A stretch of 64,000 nucleotides of DNA from Fimbriimonadaceae bacterium (GCA_019694835.1 JAIBBE010000057.1:62001-126000), one strand, 5' to 3'; counted from the first letter of the stretch, positions 54,174 through 62,973 are shown. Notes: generated by a model not told the origin, from the sequence alone. Made by a program: numbers and translations.

Positions 54174-55409
54174 TCACCCCCCGCACATCTCGCGAAGGCA
54201 ATCGAGAGCGGCCTGCGTGCTGCGCGTGCGAATCGACTGGCGGAGGCCACGGAACCGGCGCTCAATGATCCGCACCTCTTGCGGTCCGGCCACGCCGATG
54301 TACACCAGCCCCACCGGCTTTTCGTCGGTGCCGCCGCCCGGTCCAGCGATGCCGGTGATCGAGATCGCGTAATCCGAACCGAACCGTTCTTTCGCGCCTC
54401 GCGCCATCTCCCCAGCGGTCTCGGGTGAGACGGCTCCGTGTCGCTCCAGGGTGTCGGACTCCACGCCGAGCAGCAGTACTTTCATCTCGTTGGTATAGGT
54501 AATCGCTCCACCCATAAAGACATCCGATGAGCCAGCCACCGAAGTCAGCCGCCCACCAAGCAGGCCCCCGGTACACGACTCAGCTACGGCCAGGGTTGCC
54601 CCCTCAGTGCGAAGCAACGACAGAACCGCCTCTTCGAGCGTCGTCTCGTCTGCGCCGTAGATCACCCGACCCAGTCGGGACCTGATTTCTTTAAGGACGG
54701 GTTCGATAAGGGTGTTGGCTCGATCGATGTTCTCTGCTCGGGCTGTTACTCGGATGTGAACCTCGGCCGTCTTGGCATAGGGTGCCACCGTTGGCGAATC
54801 CGCATCCATGAGATCGCGAAGTCGGTCCTCGACAATGCTCTCCCCCATGCCCGAAATTCGCAAAGTGCGCGAATGGATGACCCCTCCCCCGCCGAGGTCA
54901 AGCAAGGCTTCGCGCACGGGCCCCTGAAGCATCGGCACAAACTCGGCCGGCGGCCCTGGCATGGCAATGACGGTCTTTCCGTTTTTTCGACAGAAGAGTC
55001 CGGGCGCGGTTCCGTTCGGGTTGTCGATGGGCGACCCCGACGGAGGGCGCATGGCCTGGCGGATTTGCGACTCGACCCACGGCAGGTTGCGTTGGGCGAA
55101 TAGCCGCCGCAGGCGTTCGGCCACCCCTTCATCGACAACCATGGCTTCGCCCAGGGCTGCGGCAATTCCGTCTCGGGTCAAGTCGTCTTGCGTCGGACCG
55201 AGCCCGCCAATGGTGATGACGACATCGGCTCGGTCGAGGGCTGTTTTCAGAGCTTCAGTGAGTCGTCCGAGGTTGTCACCAACGGTCTGACGATTGCGGC
55301 ACCCTATGCCAATCTCGGCGAGCAGCAGTGCCAGTGCGTTGGCGTTGGTGTCGACCGTTTGACCGAGAAGCAGTTCGGTACCGACAGAGACGATCTCAGC
55401 GTTGACCAC
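54174..55409 (-). CDS. cinA: CinA family protein (MoCF_biosynth domain plus nicotinamide-nucleotide amidase domain)
   Basis: A 411-residue two-domain protein. The N-terminal molybdopterin-binding-like/COG1058 domain has EIVSVGTELLLGQTVDTNA at 5-23, VITIGGLGPTQDDLTRDGI near 64-82 and KTVIAMPGPPAEF. The C-terminal PncC-type domain has VAESCTGGLLGGRLTSVAGS near 278-297 and SITGIAGPGGGTDEKPVGLV near 349-368. Such proteins recycle pyridine nucleotides (ADP-ribose pyrophosphatase and NMN amidase activities). GTT-GTC upstream shows no strong ribosome-binding site. Its 3' end touches the repeat array 53832-54166. Confidence 0.95.
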   Translation of the reverse strand: MVNAEIVSVGTELLLGQTVDTNANALALLLAEIGIGCRNRQTVGDNLGRLTEALKTALDRADVVITIGGLGPTQDDLTRDGIAAALGEAMVVDEGVAERLRRLFAQRNLPWVESQIRQAMRPPSGSPIDNPNGTAPGLFCRKNGKTVIAMPGPPAEFVPMLQGPVREALLDLGGGGVIHSRTLRISGMGESIVEDRLRDLMDADSPTVAPYAKTAEVHIRVTARAENIDRANTLIEPVLKEIRSRLGRVIYGADETTLEEAVLSLLRTEGATLAVAESCTGGLLGGRLTSVAGSSDVFMGGAITYTNEMKVLLLGVESDTLERHGAVSPETAGEMARGAKERFGSDYAISITGIAGPGGGTDEKPVGLVYIGVAGPQEVRIIERRFRGLRQSIRTRSTQAALDCLREMCGG

Positions 55410-55430
55410 GGTCTATTCTTGCAGAACGGT

Positions 55431-57752
55431 CTAGGAAACCTGGGGGACAGCGTCAACGGTAGAGTCGTTGAACTCGAATCCGGGCAGCACCATCCAGAAA
55501 GTCGCCCCCTGGTTCACGGCCCCGTCACCCCAAATCTGCCCGCCATGCCGGCTCACGATGCGGTGAACGAAGGCAAGCCCCACCCCGGTGCCTTCGAACT
55601 CCCTCGGATGGTGGAGCCGCTGGAAAACGCCGAACAGCTTGTCGGCGTGGCGCGGATCAAACCCCGCGCCATTGTCGCGAATGAAGACCGCCAGCCCGTG
55701 CTTTGTGATTTCCGTCCCGACCTCGACCTTCGGAGCAGGAGTGTTGCGCGTGAACTTGCAGGCGTTGGAGAGCAGGTTGACGAAGGCTTGTCGAAGCAGC
55801 GCGTAATCTCCACGACCGCTGGGAAGGGGCGCGATGGAGATGGCAACCTCCCGCTCCCGCCGCAAGGATGCAATCTGCTTGAGCGCTTCTTGAGCCGCGC
55901 GGTTGAGATCTACCGGCCCGCTCACACTGACCCGACGGTTAAGCCGAGAGAACAAGAGAATGTCATCGATCAACTTGCCCATGTGCTGGGCTCCCTGCCG
56001 AATCTGCACGAGGTACTCCAGAGCCTCGCCAGAGAGCAAGTCGCCGTAATCCTCCTCGAGCATCCGGCTATAGCCGTCGATCGTCCGAAGCGGTGTCCGG
56101 AGGTCGTGAGAGACCGAGAACGAGAAAGCCTCCAATTCGCGATTAACGGCTTCAAGGCTCGCAGTTCGTTCACGGACGCGTTGCTCCAGTTCTTCGTTGA
56201 GCTCTCGCAAGGCCTGCTCACTGTTTCGCAGCTCGGTCACGTCCTGAACCGTCCCCAAGAGTCGAGTACCTCCATCCCGGTCCTCGCGGCGTGCCAAGAG
56301 GTGCAACGTCCGTTCTTCGCCATTCGGACGACGAATCTTGTAGTCGGTGCTGAATGGCTCTCCCGTTCGAATGAGTTCCGTAATGCCGACGTCGATTCGC
56401 TCGGCCTCACCTGGACTGGCGATGGAAGACCAGTGGCTTTGCACCTCTCCCACTGGCATGCGCGACAGGCCGTGAATTCGAAAGAGCTCATCGGACCAGG
56501 AGCCCTGTTCTCGAACCAGGTTGCCTTCGGCATCCAAGTTCACTTCCCAACTTCCGACGTGCGCGATCTCCTGCGACGCGGCCAGGCTGGCTTGGCTTTT
56601 GCGAAGCGCTTCCTCGGCATCCTTGCGATCGGTGATGTCTCGAACGATAGTGAGCACGTGATCGACGCCGCAGCGCACCAATCGGGCCTCGAAATGGTGC
56701 CTTCGATCACTAATCCACCGGGTGTATTCGAGCGTTTGGCCGACACCGGTAGATAGCACGCGCTCGATCAGCGGCACGGCAGCGTCGCAGTACTCGCGCG
56801 GAAGCACCTCCCGCATGTCCTTGCCCATGAACTCTTCAGGAGGCAGCCTTAAGCTATCCGGATCTTGAGCGTGATAGTCCAGATACACGAAGTTCCGATC
56901 TTGGATGAACATCGCGTCGGGTATGGCTTCGACGAGGGCACGATTGCGCTCCTCGCTGGTACGAAGGCGCTCTTCGCTGGCCGAAAGTTCGAGCTCGGCC
57001 CGCTTGCGGTCGCTGATCTCGTGAAAAGTGACAATAACCCCGACGATTTGGCCGTCCGCATTTCGCAGCGGTCCCAATCTTCCCGAGGACCAATACGCGC
57101 GATCCGCGTTGGGTGGTGCGTACTCGATATCTGGCGAATCCACGACCTCACCGTTGCGCGCACGCAGAATGAGATCGTAGATGCCCATTTCCTCCAGGAA
57201 GGGGAAGACCTCCAGCGGCTTTTTGCCTAGAATCTCCTCCTCCTTGACCCCGCTGATAATCTCCATGAGGGGATTCCAAGCAATATATCGAAGCTCGAGG
57301 TCCATGACCCCGATGGCTTCCATCGCCGAGTTGACGATTTGGCGGGACAGCTGTTCGGACTCGAGCAAGTCTAGGTCGACGAACTCCGGCGGCGATACTT
57401 CGCGCAGAAGCACTAAGAGCTCGGCGGCCTCCCCGTCTGAACGTCGCAGCGCTTCGCAGGTCGCTTCAACCCAGTGGTAACTTCCCGATACGTGCATGAG
57501 CCGAAACGCAAATCGAAGCGGCGAATCGGCCTCCAATGCCGTAGCAATGAACTTCTGGCAGGATGCCAGATCGTCGTGATGGACGCAACTCAGGGGACCG
57601 AGGCCTAAATGCTCGGTGACGGTATGGCCCGTCAAACGCGTCACGGTTGGCGAAATGGAGAGAACTTTTCCTTCGAGGCTCAGGCGCATGAACACGACTT
57701 CAGCCGGTTCAGCGGCGAAGAGAGAAGTCTCAGTCCCTCGGGCTTCAGCCAT
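55431..57752 (-). CDS. Multi-PAS sensor histidine kinase
   Basis: A 773-residue probably cytosolic hybrid of four PAS/PAC modules and a kinase core. PAS modules occur at about 20-135 (VVFMRLSLEGKVLSISPTV), 140-255 (MEAIGVMDLELRYIAWNPLM), 265-385 (LVEAIPDAMFIQDRNFVYLD) and 390-510 (SQEIAHVGSWEVNLDAEGNL). The HisKA motif SFSVSHDLRTPLRTIDGYSR carries the phospho-acceptor at His549. ATPase boxes: LLSNACKFTRNTPAP (N), RDNGAGFDP (G1), FGVFQRLHHP (F) and GTGVGLAFV (G2). There are no transmembrane helices. No response regulator is adjacent, so it is an orphan kinase. Start ATG 57752 is assumed. Confidence 0.93.
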   Translation of the reverse strand: MAEARGTETSLFAAEPAEVVFMRLSLEGKVLSISPTVTRLTGHTVTEHLGLGPLSCVHHDDLASCQKFIATALEADSPLRFAFRLMHVSGSYHWVEATCEALRRSDGEAAELLVLLREVSPPEFVDLDLLESEQLSRQIVNSAMEAIGVMDLELRYIAWNPLMEIISGVKEEEILGKKPLEVFPFLEEMGIYDLILRARNGEVVDSPDIEYAPPNADRAYWSSGRLGPLRNADGQIVGVIVTFHEISDRKRAELELSASEERLRTSEERNRALVEAIPDAMFIQDRNFVYLDYHAQDPDSLRLPPEEFMGKDMREVLPREYCDAAVPLIERVLSTGVGQTLEYTRWISDRRHHFEARLVRCGVDHVLTIVRDITDRKDAEEALRKSQASLAASQEIAHVGSWEVNLDAEGNLVREQGSWSDELFRIHGLSRMPVGEVQSHWSSIASPGEAERIDVGITELIRTGEPFSTDYKIRRPNGEERTLHLLARREDRDGGTRLLGTVQDVTELRNSEQALRELNEELEQRVRERTASLEAVNRELEAFSFSVSHDLRTPLRTIDGYSRMLEEDYGDLLSGEALEYLVQIRQGAQHMGKLIDDILLFSRLNRRVSVSGPVDLNRAAQEALKQIASLRREREVAISIAPLPSGRGDYALLRQAFVNLLSNACKFTRNTPAPKVEVGTEITKHGLAVFIRDNGAGFDPRHADKLFGVFQRLHHPREFEGTGVGLAFVHRIVSRHGGQIWGDGAVNQGATFWMVLPGFEFNDSTVDAVPQVS

Positions 57753-57772
57753 TCGTAATTTCCATCATTAGT

Positions 57773-57798
57773 TTGACAGTTCGGCTTCGCGCTACACT
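57773..57798 (+). promoter_or_regulatory. Candidate dxr promoter
   Basis: TTGACA at 57773-57778 and TACACT at 57793-57798. The spacing of 14 bp is short, so the -35 is uncertain. TACACT ends 9 nt before the dxr ATG, which would give almost no leader. The same TACACT box precedes glyS. Confidence 0.45.
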
Positions 57799-57807
57799 CT
57801 CTTTCGA

Positions 57808-58935
57808 ATGAAGCGCGTTGCGGTTTTGGGTTCAACCGGAAGTATTGGGCGGCAAACCCTCGATATCATCCGGCAGCACCCCGATCTCCTCCAGGTTGTC
57901 GCGCTCGGAGCCCGTTCAAACGGCGAATTGCTGCGGCAACAGGCTCAGGAGTTTGGGGTCGCGCATCTCGCCCTCTTTGACAAAGTCTCTGCTGACGACT
58001 ATGGGGTCCCGGCTGGCATTGGTGCATTCGAAGCCCTGGCCAGTCTGCCCGAGGTCGATGTCGTGGTCATGAGCGTTGCCGGCGTGATCGGCCTGCTCCC
58101 CACCCTTGCTGCAATTCGCGCTCGCAAGATGGTCGCGCTGGCAAGCAAAGAAGTCCTGGTCGCCGCAGGCGAGGTGGTGATGCCGCTGGTTCGAGAAGCA
58201 GAAGTCACGATGACGCCGATCGACAGCGAGCACAGCGCAGTGTTTCAGTGCGTCCAAGGCTTTCGCCGAGACCAAATCGAGCGAATCTTCCTGACCGCTT
58301 CGGGGGGGCCATTCCGGGGATGGACGAAGGATCAGTTGAAATCGGTTACGGTCGAACAGGCGCTCAATCACCCCACCTGGCGGATGGGCGGCAAAATCAC
58401 CATCGACTCGGCCACTTTGATGAACAAAGGGCTTGAAGTCATTGAAGCCCGATGGCTTTTCGATGTGCCGCTCGAACATGTCGAGGTCGTCGTTCACCCC
58501 CAGAGCATCCTGCACTCCCTGGTCGAGTTCCGCGATGGCAGCGTGCTGGGCCAACTGGGGTGGCCGAACATGAGGCTCCCGATCCAATATGCACTGCTCT
58601 ACCCGGAGCGGGTGCCGAACGACCTGCCATCGTGGAGGCCCACGGATTCGCCACAATTAAGCTTTGAACCCGTCGATGAAGACACGTTCCGATGCCTTCG
58701 ACTGGCCCGCGATGCCTCCAAAGCCGGAGGAACGATGCCAGCCGCGATGAATGCGGCCAACGAGGAGGCGGCCAATGCGTTTCTCCGTGGAGAAGTGAGC
58801 TTCCTCGGGATCGCGGAGACCGTTGAAAGAGTGATGGAGCGTCACGAAACGCACGCCTGCACCCTCGACGGCGTACTGGAAACCGATGCCTGGGCCCGGC
58901 GCATCGCAAATGAAGTCATGGGCGTAAATAGCTAA
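57808..58935 (+). CDS. dxr: 1-deoxy-D-xylulose 5-phosphate reductoisomerase
   Basis: NADPH-dependent first committed enzyme of the MEP isoprenoid pathway, 375 residues. NADPH-binding AVLGSTGSIGRQTLDII at 5-21, metal and substrate residues in ALASKEVLVAAGEVV near 109-123, and PIDSEHSAVFQCVQGF near 137-152. Then come FLTASGGPFRGW, HPTWRMGGKITIDSATLMNK near 186-205 and LEHVEVVVHPQSILHSLVEF near 222-241. It is followed after 10 bp by the RseP-like gene, the order seen in many bacteria. It starts without a Shine-Dalgarno. Confidence 0.97.
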   Translation: MKRVAVLGSTGSIGRQTLDIIRQHPDLLQVVALGARSNGELLRQQAQEFGVAHLALFDKVSADDYGVPAGIGAFEALASLPEVDVVVMSVAGVIGLLPTLAAIRARKMVALASKEVLVAAGEVVMPLVREAEVTMTPIDSEHSAVFQCVQGFRRDQIERIFLTASGGPFRGWTKDQLKSVTVEQALNHPTWRMGGKITIDSATLMNKGLEVIEARWLFDVPLEHVEVVVHPQSILHSLVEFRDGSVLGQLGWPNMRLPIQYALLYPERVPNDLPSWRPTDSPQLSFEPVDEDTFRCLRLARDASKAGGTMPAAMNAANEEAANAFLRGEVSFLGIAETVERVMERHETHACTLDGVLETDAWARRIANEVMGVNS

Positions 58936-58945
58936 GAACCATCGT

Positions 58946-60547
58946 ATGGAAAGCCTCAACCTGATCGGCCAATATCTGCTTGCCGGCATCAACTTCATGC
59001 TGGTGCTGACCGTGCTCGTCGCAGTCCATGAATTTGGCCACTACTGGGTCGCCAAGAAGTGCGGCATGGAAGTCGAAGCATTTGCCGTCATGATGGGCGG
59101 CTTGCGCAAAACAGACCTTTCATCGAGGCTCGCCAACCCTCTTGTGCCCGCGCGCTGGGTCTGGCTGATTGCCTTTGCTGCCGCCGCGATCACCGTGGTG
59201 GGTGGACTCGAAGGGTGGCCGGTGATGCATCTTGCCGGTCTTGCCTCGCTGGCGGTGGTGCTTCCAGTCTGGGTGAGTCTGCGAATCGGCGTCCTTTACG
59301 GATTCAGTCCTGGCCAGTCCCTCAAGTTTCCTGGTATTGGCTGGGGGGTGGGCTTGGTCTTTCTCTTCCTCTCGACGAAATTCATCGGCATCGCGGCGGG
59401 CCAAGTTCTGACGGTGATGATGTTCGGTGCCTCGATCGCCCTCCTGATCCTTTACTACCAGCCCGTTCTGCGTAAACCGGAAGACAGCAAGATGGGTGAG
59501 GGTGAGCTCGAAATCGGCGGAGAGCACGTTCCTGTCCAGTTCCGGCCGGTTTGGTCGCGACGATCCAAGAGCGGAACCGAGTTCTCGCTGCTGGTCCTTC
59601 CCCTCGGTGGCTTCGCCGCAATCAAGGGGATGCACCCCAAAGAAGATGGCAGCGAAACGATGATCGCCAATGGTTTTTACAGCAAAGCTCCATTCAAGCG
59701 CTTCCTCGCTCTTCTCGCCGGTCCGGCATTCAGTATTGGATTCGGGGTTCTGCTGTACGTTCTGCTTTTCACGACTTATGGTATCGACAAGCCGGACGAC
59801 CGTCCTGTTTTCAGCCAAATCGTCAAGGCATCACCGGCCGACCAGGCCGGCATTCGCCCCGGCGACACGATCGTCAGTATCGATGGCAAACCGACAAACA
59901 CGTATTTCGAGGTCGTCAGCACCGTCCGTGTCCGCGCGGGCCAGCATCTGACGTTCAAGGTGCGGCGCGGCACCGAGGAATTCGACACGACCGTCACCCC
60001 AAAACTTTCTGACAGTCCGGAGCCCGTTATGCTTGCCTCCGGCGAGCCGTCGGGCGAACTTCGCAAGCAAGGACGGATTGGAGCCGTCGCCTCCACCAAG
60101 CTCGTCAAGCTGCCCTTTGGCGAGGCGGTCAGCGAAGCCTTCGCCGCGCCCGTCCGAATGGCGGCTGGCCTCGCGAATCTGATTCGGCAGCCCGGGAAGG
60201 CCAAGGACGAAGTGGGAGGAGTCGGATCGATTGCGAAGGCGACCTACGAAGCGACCAACGAAGGCCTGCGCGTCGTTTTGTTGTTGGCTGCAGGTCTGAG
60301 CATCTCTCTCGGCTTCATGAATCTCCTGCCCGTTCCTCCGCTCGACGGTGGACAAATGGTCGTCGCGTTCGTCGAGATGCTGCGCCGCGGGCGAAGGCTT
60401 AGCATCCAGGTTCAAAACCGCGTTTCTACGGTCGGCATGATGCTCGTGATGGCGCTCGTGGTGAGCGTCTTGATGGTGGATATGGGTCGATTCCTCGGCA
60501 AGCCCGACCCCAAGCAACGGGAATTTGTGGAGACCAAATCCAAATAG
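58946..60547 (+). CDS. rseP: RseP-like M50 site-2 protease with enlarged membrane region
   Basis: Intramembrane zinc protease, 533 residues, longer than the usual 350-450. HEFGH zinc motif in VLVAVHEFGHYWVAKKCGM (His28, Glu29, His32). A PDZ domain is at about 294-350 (ADQAGIRPGDTIVSIDGKP). The second metal site LLPVPPLDGGQMVVAFVEM is near 458-476, followed by the last helices. Between HEFGH and LLVLPLGGFAAIKGM there are about 160 extra residues with roughly four hydrophobic helices (WVWLIAFAAAAITVVGG; LASLAVVLPVWVSL). Family members cleave anti-sigma factors; with three ECF sigma genes and two anti-sigma-like genes here, such a role is plausible but unproven. It is co-directional with dxr. 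Confidence 0.9.
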   Translation: MESLNLIGQYLLAGINFMLVLTVLVAVHEFGHYWVAKKCGMEVEAFAVMMGGLRKTDLSSRLANPLVPARWVWLIAFAAAAITVVGGLEGWPVMHLAGLASLAVVLPVWVSLRIGVLYGFSPGQSLKFPGIGWGVGLVFLFLSTKFIGIAAGQVLTVMMFGASIALLILYYQPVLRKPEDSKMGEGELEIGGEHVPVQFRPVWSRRSKSGTEFSLLVLPLGGFAAIKGMHPKEDGSETMIANGFYSKAPFKRFLALLAGPAFSIGFGVLLYVLLFTTYGIDKPDDRPVFSQIVKASPADQAGIRPGDTIVSIDGKPTNTYFEVVSTVRVRAGQHLTFKVRRGTEEFDTTVTPKLSDSPEPVMLASGEPSGELRKQGRIGAVASTKLVKLPFGEAVSEAFAAPVRMAAGLANLIRQPGKAKDEVGGVGSIAKATYEATNEGLRVVLLLAAGLSISLGFMNLLPVPPLDGGQMVVAFVEMLRRGRRLSIQVQNRVSTVGMMLVMALVVSVLMVDMGRFLGKPDPKQREFVETKSK

Positions 60548-60584
60548 ACACAGTCACCTCACCAGGCTGTGAGATGACTGTGTC
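60547..60584. terminator. Bidirectional stem-loop between rseP and ECF sigma gene
   Basis: GACACAGTCACCTCAC and GTGAGATGACTGTGTC pair with one G-T wobble-type mismatch around a short loop, overlapping the last base of the rseP stop and 16 nt from the convergent sigma-gene stop. It could serve both genes. Confidence 0.75.
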
Positions 60585-60599
60585 AGAGCCATCCAGGTC

Positions 60600-61181
60600 C
60601 TACGAGAAGTCGAGGCCGCGCTTCTGCACGATGTCTCGGAGCAACTTCCGACCTCGATGGATTCGTGAGCGAACCGTGCCGATCGTCGTCTTCTGGTGGT
60701 CGGCAATCTCGGAGTAGCTCATTCCCTCAAGGTCCACGAGCACGATGGCGGTGCGATAGACCTCGGGCAACTCGCTCAACGCTCCCCGAAGCTCCGCACT
60801 GAATTCAGCGTGCATCGCCTCCTCGTCGGGCATCGGATTGCGGTCGGGGATCGGCAGTTCCTGAACTTCGCCGTCCGACGGGCTGATGAGGTTGTTGAGC
60901 GATTCGGCTTTGCGGATCGGGTTGTCGCGGCGTCGCGAGTCCAGGTATGCGCGCTGCATGATACGCAGAAGCCAGTTCAAGAACGGTCGTCCGGGCATGT
61001 AGCTGTCAAAGCCTTTCCAGGCCTTGACCATCGTCTCTTGCAGCAGGTCCTCGGCTTCGGATGGGTTTCGGGTCAGTTGCATGGCCATTGAGTAGGCCCG
61101 CCGCTGAGTTTCCCGCATCATCGACTCGAACTGTCGATTCTCGAATTCTGTCCGTTCCAGTTCCTTGACCTGCATTCTCAT
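60600..61181 (-). CDS. ECF-type RNA polymerase sigma factor
   Basis: Sigma factor of 193 residues. Region 2 has AYSMAMQLTRNPSEAEDLLQ (about 29-48) and FLNWLLRIMQRAYLDSRRRD. Region 4 has EVYRTAIVLVDLEGMSYSEI (about 138-157) followed by TTIGTVRSRIHRGRKLLRD. ATG 61181 has AGGAGA 5 nt upstream. It has its own promoter at 61198-61227. No anti-sigma gene is adjacent. Confidence 0.95.
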   Translation of the reverse strand: MRMQVKELERTEFENRQFESMMRETQRRAYSMAMQLTRNPSEAEDLLQETMVKAWKGFDSYMPGRPFLNWLLRIMQRAYLDSRRRDNPIRKAESLNNLISPSDGEVQELPIPDRNPMPDEEAMHAEFSAELRGALSELPEVYRTAIVLVDLEGMSYSEIADHQKTTIGTVRSRIHRGRKLLRDIVQKRGLDFS

Positions 61182-61197
61182 TTCATTCTCCTGCGTT

Positions 61198-61227
61198 ATA
61201 TTACTAAACGCTGATACGTGAAATCAA
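61198..61227 (-). promoter_or_regulatory. Sigma-70-type promoter of ECF sigma gene
   Basis: On the minus strand TTGATT (61222-61227) and TAATAT (61198-61203) are separated by 18 bp, with the AGGAGA ribosome-binding site and ATG 61181 just downstream. It gives a short leader of about 10 nt. Confidence 0.6.
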
Positions 61228-61319
61228 GTTCCTTAATTATTTCACTGCGCAAGAATTATTTTGGCGCATTCGTGTTGACCGCCGTGGGCCCTCTGGGACT
61301 ATCATGCACTGAGGGCAAT

Positions 61320-61685
61320 ATGAAATTCGTGCTTGTGACCCGTAATGAGGAAATCCGGCAATCAGCGGAGGGGGCATTTCCGGCCTCAGACCGGCTCATG
61401 GTCTTTGAGGATTGGGAAGTGGCACTGGATGCCTGCGACGGTGTTGACCTCATCTTCGTCGATCAAGTCGCCACTCTCGACGCGCCGCACAAGATCGCGG
61501 GCTACGAGCGTTTCGCCGAAGCCAAAATGGCGCACGAGGTTGCTGCTTCGGTTCCTCTCGTCCTCATCGCCCCGCCTCTCGACTACGAACTCGACTTCTA
61601 CACAGGCTATCTGGGCTTTGTGCTCGCCCAAGTGCGGCAACCGGTCACCGACAAGATCTTTCGCCGCGCCGCGACGTGGGTCTAG
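61320..61685 (+). CDS. Pseudo-receiver (response-regulator-like) domain protein
   Basis: A 121-residue single-domain protein with the receiver-fold rhythm: MKFVLVTRNEEIRQSAEGAF (beta1-alpha1), LMVFEDWEVALDACDG, DLIFVDQVATL with the phospho-acceptor-like Asp (about residue 46-49), and VPLVLIAPPLDYELDF near 80-95. The acidic pair after beta1 is replaced by TRNEE and there is no clear switch Thr/Lys pair, so it is probably not a conventional phosphorylated receiver. ATG 61320 is chosen because upstream codons include a TATCAT box (61300-61305) and look non-coding. Function unknown. Confidence 0.65.
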   Translation: MKFVLVTRNEEIRQSAEGAFPASDRLMVFEDWEVALDACDGVDLIFVDQVATLDAPHKIAGYERFAEAKMAHEVAASVPLVLIAPPLDYELDFYTGYLGFVLAQVRQPVTDKIFRRAATWV

Positions 61686-61688
61686 ATT

Positions 61689-61765
61689 GCGTCGGCACGA
61701 GCCATCCGACGGCTACCGGAGATCTAACACCTAGGTGGTAGCCGTCGGATGGCTCGTGCCGACGC
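61689..61765. repeat. Perfect 29-bp inverted repeat
   Basis: Arms 61689-61717 and 61737-61765 are exact reverse complements (GCGTCGGCACGAGCCATCC...GGCTACC), with a 19-nt loop. It begins 4 nt after the stop of the pseudo-receiver gene. A degraded relative (GCCGACGC...CGTGCCGAC) follows near 61790-61812. The gap 61686-61992 holds no gene. Confidence 0.92.
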
Positions 61766-61823
61766 CATGTCCAACTCCTTTGCTCGGTTGCCGACGCTGC
61801 TTCGTGCCGACCACGGCTAAACC

Positions 61824-61856
61824 AGAAGGCCCAAGCGCTGTTCGCTTGGGCCTTCT
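61824..61856 (+). terminator. Strong stem-loop terminator
   Basis: AGAAGGCCCAAGCG and CGCTTGGGCCTTCT form a perfect 14-bp stem around CTGTT. It is flanked by A-rich sequence rather than a T-run on the plus strand. Confidence 0.75.
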
Positions 61857-61992
61857 AAAACTGTATTGGTGGCGGGAGCGTCCGTGCTCCGTCCTCCGTT
61901 ACCACCAGCCTTGGTGACATCCACCGAAAATATTAAACCCGATCCCGGGGCCGGTGTCAACCGGGTTCGCGGCCAAGGGGTAAAAGGGGGAT

Positions 61993-62973
61993 GTGGAAAA
62001 AGTCCGGATCGGTGTCATTGGCTGCGGTGGATTCATGCGCTACCGCCTGCGTCGTTTGCTCGAAGTTCCCGAGGCCGAAGTGGTCGCCTTGGTCGACACC
62101 AGCCCGGAGCAGCTTCGGCTGACCCTCGAGGCGTATCCCCAGTTCCAAGGGGTCCCGACGTACGCCGATCACGTTCAAATGCTGGCCTCGGTGCAGCCGG
62201 ATGCGGTGATGATCGCGACCCCGCACACGCTGCACACCCAGCAGATTCTCGACGCCTTCGAGGCGGATTGCCACGTCATCGTGGAGAAGCCGATGGTCAC
62301 GAGCGTGGCCGATGCGCACCGCGTGATCGCCGCGAGGAATGCTTGTGGAAAACAGGCGATGGTTTCTTATCAAAGGCACCTCCAACCGGAATTTCGTTAC
62401 ATCCGAGAGCGCATCGCGAGCGGCGAGTTTGGCGAAGTTCGCGTCGTCCAAGCCCTGCTCAGCCAGGAGTGGAAGCGCTTCACGATCGGAAGCTGGCGTC
62501 AAGATCCTGCGCTCTCGGGCGGTGGGCAACTCAACGACTCTGGGAGCCACATGCTCGACATCCTCCTCTGGACCACCGGGCTCCGCGCGGAAACGGTCAC
62601 CGCGTTCTGTGACAACCGCGAGACGCTCGTCGACATCGACACCACCATGAGTGTCCGGTTCGAAGGAGGCGCGCTCGGCTCGATCACCATCGCTGGAGAC
62701 GCCCATAACTGGCACGAGGACATCACGATCTGGTGCGCGAAGGGCACGTTCTTCCTGCGCCAGGGCAAGCTGACGATTGTCGACGAGCCCGGCAACCGAT
62801 TCACGGTCGACCACTTCGCGGGCGGCAGCCACCCGGATCGAAACTTCATCGACGCGATTCTCGGGCGCGACGAAGTGCAGTCGCCGTTCGAGTGCGGTCT
62901 GCGCGTGATGGAGCTCACCGAGGCCGCTTGGGCGTCGTCGGCTTCGGGAGGGGCACCGGTTCGGGTTGCCTAA
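61993..62973 (+). CDS. Gfo/Idh/MocA family NAD(P)-dependent oxidoreductase
   Basis: Cytosolic sugar- or inositol-type dehydrogenase, 326 residues. N-terminal Rossmann motif VRIGVIGCGGFMRYRLRRLL at 4-23, MIATPHTLHTQQILDAF near 73-89, the conserved HVIVEKPMVTSVADAHRVI near 94-112 with the EKP lysine, and SYQRHLQPEFRYIRE. GGGQLNDSGSHMLDILLW near 176-193 carries the catalytic His region (GxxxDxxxH). It starts at GTG with AAGGGGG immediately upstream. The substrate cannot be told; it is convergent with the biotin-carrier-like gene by a 4-base overlap. Confidence 0.9.
   Translation: MEKVRIGVIGCGGFMRYRLRRLLEVPEAEVVALVDTSPEQLRLTLEAYPQFQGVPTYADHVQMLASVQPDAVMIATPHTLHTQQILDAFEADCHVIVEKPMVTSVADAHRVIAARNACGKQAMVSYQRHLQPEFRYIRERIASGEFGEVRVVQALLSQEWKRFTIGSWRQDPALSGGGQLNDSGSHMLDILLWTTGLRAETVTAFCDNRETLVDIDTTMSVRFEGGALGSITIAGDAHNWHEDITIWCAKGTFFLRQGKLTIVDEPGNRFTVDHFAGGSHPDRNFIDAILGRDEVQSPFECGLRVMELTEAAWASSASGGAPVRVA

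Noticed and set aside
51772..54372. An 866-codon plus-strand open frame opposite pheT running through the repeat array
   Set aside because: pheT is well supported. The frame continues into repeats and cinA antisense, giving low-complexity PLPQPLSSA-type sequence.
55188..56756. A 522-codon plus-strand open frame opposite cinA and the histidine kinase
   Set aside because: It spans two genes in antisense and has no domain signature.
61870..61992. A possible tRNA or riboswitch in the leader of the Gfo/Idh/MocA gene
   Set aside because: GGTTCG-like and GC-rich segments are present, but no cloverleaf or known aptamer core could be folded by eye.
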